DNA from: Flavobacterium psychrophilum
GTDB taxonomy: Bacteria; Bacteroidota; Bacteroidia; Flavobacteriales; Flavobacteriaceae
Direction: 5' to 3'
Assembly: GCA_945872245.1 (NCBI GenBank)
Contig: CAMBZB010000055.1
Coordinates: forward strand, 1-8,113
Length of the DNA stretch: 8,113 nucleotides
In this document: piece after piece, positions 7,181-8,113 of the stretch
Layout of the letters: each line of letters begins with the position of its first letter
Numbering within the stretch: the stretch's first letter is position 1
Notes under the pieces: model-generated
What the model was told of the DNA's origin: nothing
Databases searched by the model: none
Seen by the model: only the letters and a program-made list of their open reading frames with translations
Made by a program: the position numbers and the translations under genes

Positions 7181-8113
7181 TTATCTATAAAAGCCCATTG
7201 CTACTCCACCATCAACATTTAATGAGTTTCCTGTTGATTTACTCAACAGGCCCCCTACGAATGCAAAACAAGCATTGGCAATATCATCTGGCAATATAAT
7301 TTCATTCAATAACGTACGTTTTGCATAGTAAGCTGGTAATTCTGCCACTGTAATGCCATACGCTTTAGCACGACCTTCAGCCCAACCGCCTGTCCAAATA
7401 TTCGAGTCAGAGATTACAGCATCAGGGTTAACAGTATTGACACGAATTTTATCAGCTCCTAATTCCGCGGCCATCAAACGTGATAAGTGCGCTTGAGCCG
7501 CTTTAGCAGAACCATAACCAGGATTGTTTGGACCTGCAACAACTGCATTTTTGGATACAATATTTACTAAATCGCCACCAAATCCTTGTTTACGCATTAC
7601 TTCAATTCCAGCTTTAGAAACTATAAATTGTCCTTTTACCAAAATATCGTATAATTTATCCCAATCCTCTAAGGTGTGTTCTGCAATAGATTTAGAAATA
7701 CTTATTCCCGCATTATTGACTACAATATCAACACCTCCAAAGGCCAAACAAGCAGCGTTTAAAGCTAATTCTGTATTTTTCTCATCGGTTACATTTAATA
7801 GGGTGCTAGAAATTGCATCTTTTCCAAAAGTCTTTATGAAATCCGTAGTAGCCGCTTCTAAACGTTCTTCATTAATATCATTGATCACAACGCAAGCACC
7901 TTCTTCGGCAAATTTTTTGGCAATAGCTTTTCCAATTCCACCAGCAGAACCTGTAATCAAAGCGATACGTCCTGATAATGCTTTTGGTTTAGCCATACGT
8001 TGCAATTTAGCTTCCTCCAATAACCAATATTCAATGTCGAAAGCTTCTTGACGCGGTAATGATATATATTCAGAAACGGCTTCGGCACCTTTCATCACAT
8101 TTACCGCATTGAC
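7181..8113 (-). CDS. rhaEW: Bifunctional rhamnulose-1-phosphate aldolase / L-lactaldehyde dehydrogenase, C-terminal dehydrogenase part
   Basis: The visible 310 residues are open to the right edge, so the 5' part is missing. They form a complete short-chain dehydrogenase domain preceded by a linker (AFDIEYWLLEEAKLQRM) that I recognise from long fused aldolase/SDR proteins of about 700 residues. Numbered from the first visible codon, the motifs are TGSAGGIG (54-61, cofactor loop), Asp79 at the end of the second strand (favouring NAD over NADP), NNAG (133-136), catalytic Ser187, and Tyr200 and Lys204 (YGSAK). The RhaW half oxidises L-lactaldehyde to L-lactate, and the missing RhaE half would cleave L-rhamnulose-1-phosphate to DHAP and lactaldehyde. 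Internal GTG/ATG codons at 8098 and 8095 are not taken as starts because the upstream residues (VNAVNV) continue the family sequence. An intrinsic terminator follows the TAA stop. A stand-alone SDR is the alternative, but less likely. Confidence 0.88.
   Translation of the reverse strand, partial: VNAVNVMKGAEAVSEYISLPRQEAFDIEYWLLEEAKLQRMAKPKALSGRIALITGSAGGIGKAIAKKFAEEGACVVINDINEERLEAATTDFIKTFGKDAISSTLLNVTDEKNTELALNAACLAFGGVDIVVNNAGISISKSIAEHTLEDWDKLYDILVKGQFIVSKAGIEVMRKQGFGGDLVNIVSKNAVVAGPNNPGYGSAKAAQAHLSRLMAAELGADKIRVNTVNPDAVISDSNIWTGGWAEGRAKAYGITVAELPAYYAKRTLLNEIILPDDIANACFAFVGGLLSKSTGNSLNVDGGVAMGFYR

Noticed and set aside
7524..8051. 175-codon open frame on the plus strand opposite the rhaEW dehydrogenase domain
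   Set aside because: It lies wholly antisense to a clear SDR domain, its protein resembles no family I know, and it is explained by the codon bias of the real gene.

Overview
The window looks like a chromosomal segment of a Flavobacterium-like member of the Bacteroidota. The DNA is AT-rich, the starts are preceded by A/T-rich sequence rather than a Shine-Dalgarno motif, and the protein families and their order are those I associate with that phylum. The assignment rests on recognition of families, not on a search. Every convincing gene lies on the minus strand, so transcription runs from the right edge (8113) to the left edge (1). There are no RNA genes, insertion sequences, CRISPR arrays or phage genes that I can see.

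In transcription order, the right part is an L-rhamnose catabolic cluster. It holds the C-terminal dehydrogenase half of a RhaEW-type bifunctional rhamnulose-1-phosphate aldolase / lactaldehyde dehydrogenase (cut by the right edge), L-rhamnose isomerase (rhaI) and an FGGY-family rhamnulokinase (rhaB). It is followed at 1 bp, -4 bp and -8 bp by lutA, lutB and lutC, which encode an iron-sulfur L-lactate-oxidising complex. Then come class I fructose-1,6-bisphosphatase (fbp, 66 bp gap) and, after 267 bp, the 5' end of a GapN-like aldehyde dehydrogenase cut by the left edge.

The genes form one logical route. RhaI makes rhamnulose, RhaB phosphorylates it, and RhaEW splits it to DHAP and L-lactaldehyde and oxidises the latter to L-lactate. 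LutABC then oxidises L-lactate to pyruvate. FBP supports gluconeogenesis from these three-carbon products. The GapN-like enzyme may supply NADPH at the glyceraldehyde-3-phosphate level, although its link to the rhamnose genes is positional only.

The most notable non-coding feature is a perfect 11-bp GC-containing hairpin followed by five T on the minus strand (7116-7148), between rhaEW and rhaI. It is a convincing intrinsic terminator inside the cluster, so the downstream genes may be expressed separately or at a lower level. A weaker hairpin with a T-run lies just upstream of the gapN-like start. I found no clear evidence for an undescribed system. The most interesting biology is the tight linkage of rhamnose breakdown to lactate oxidation.
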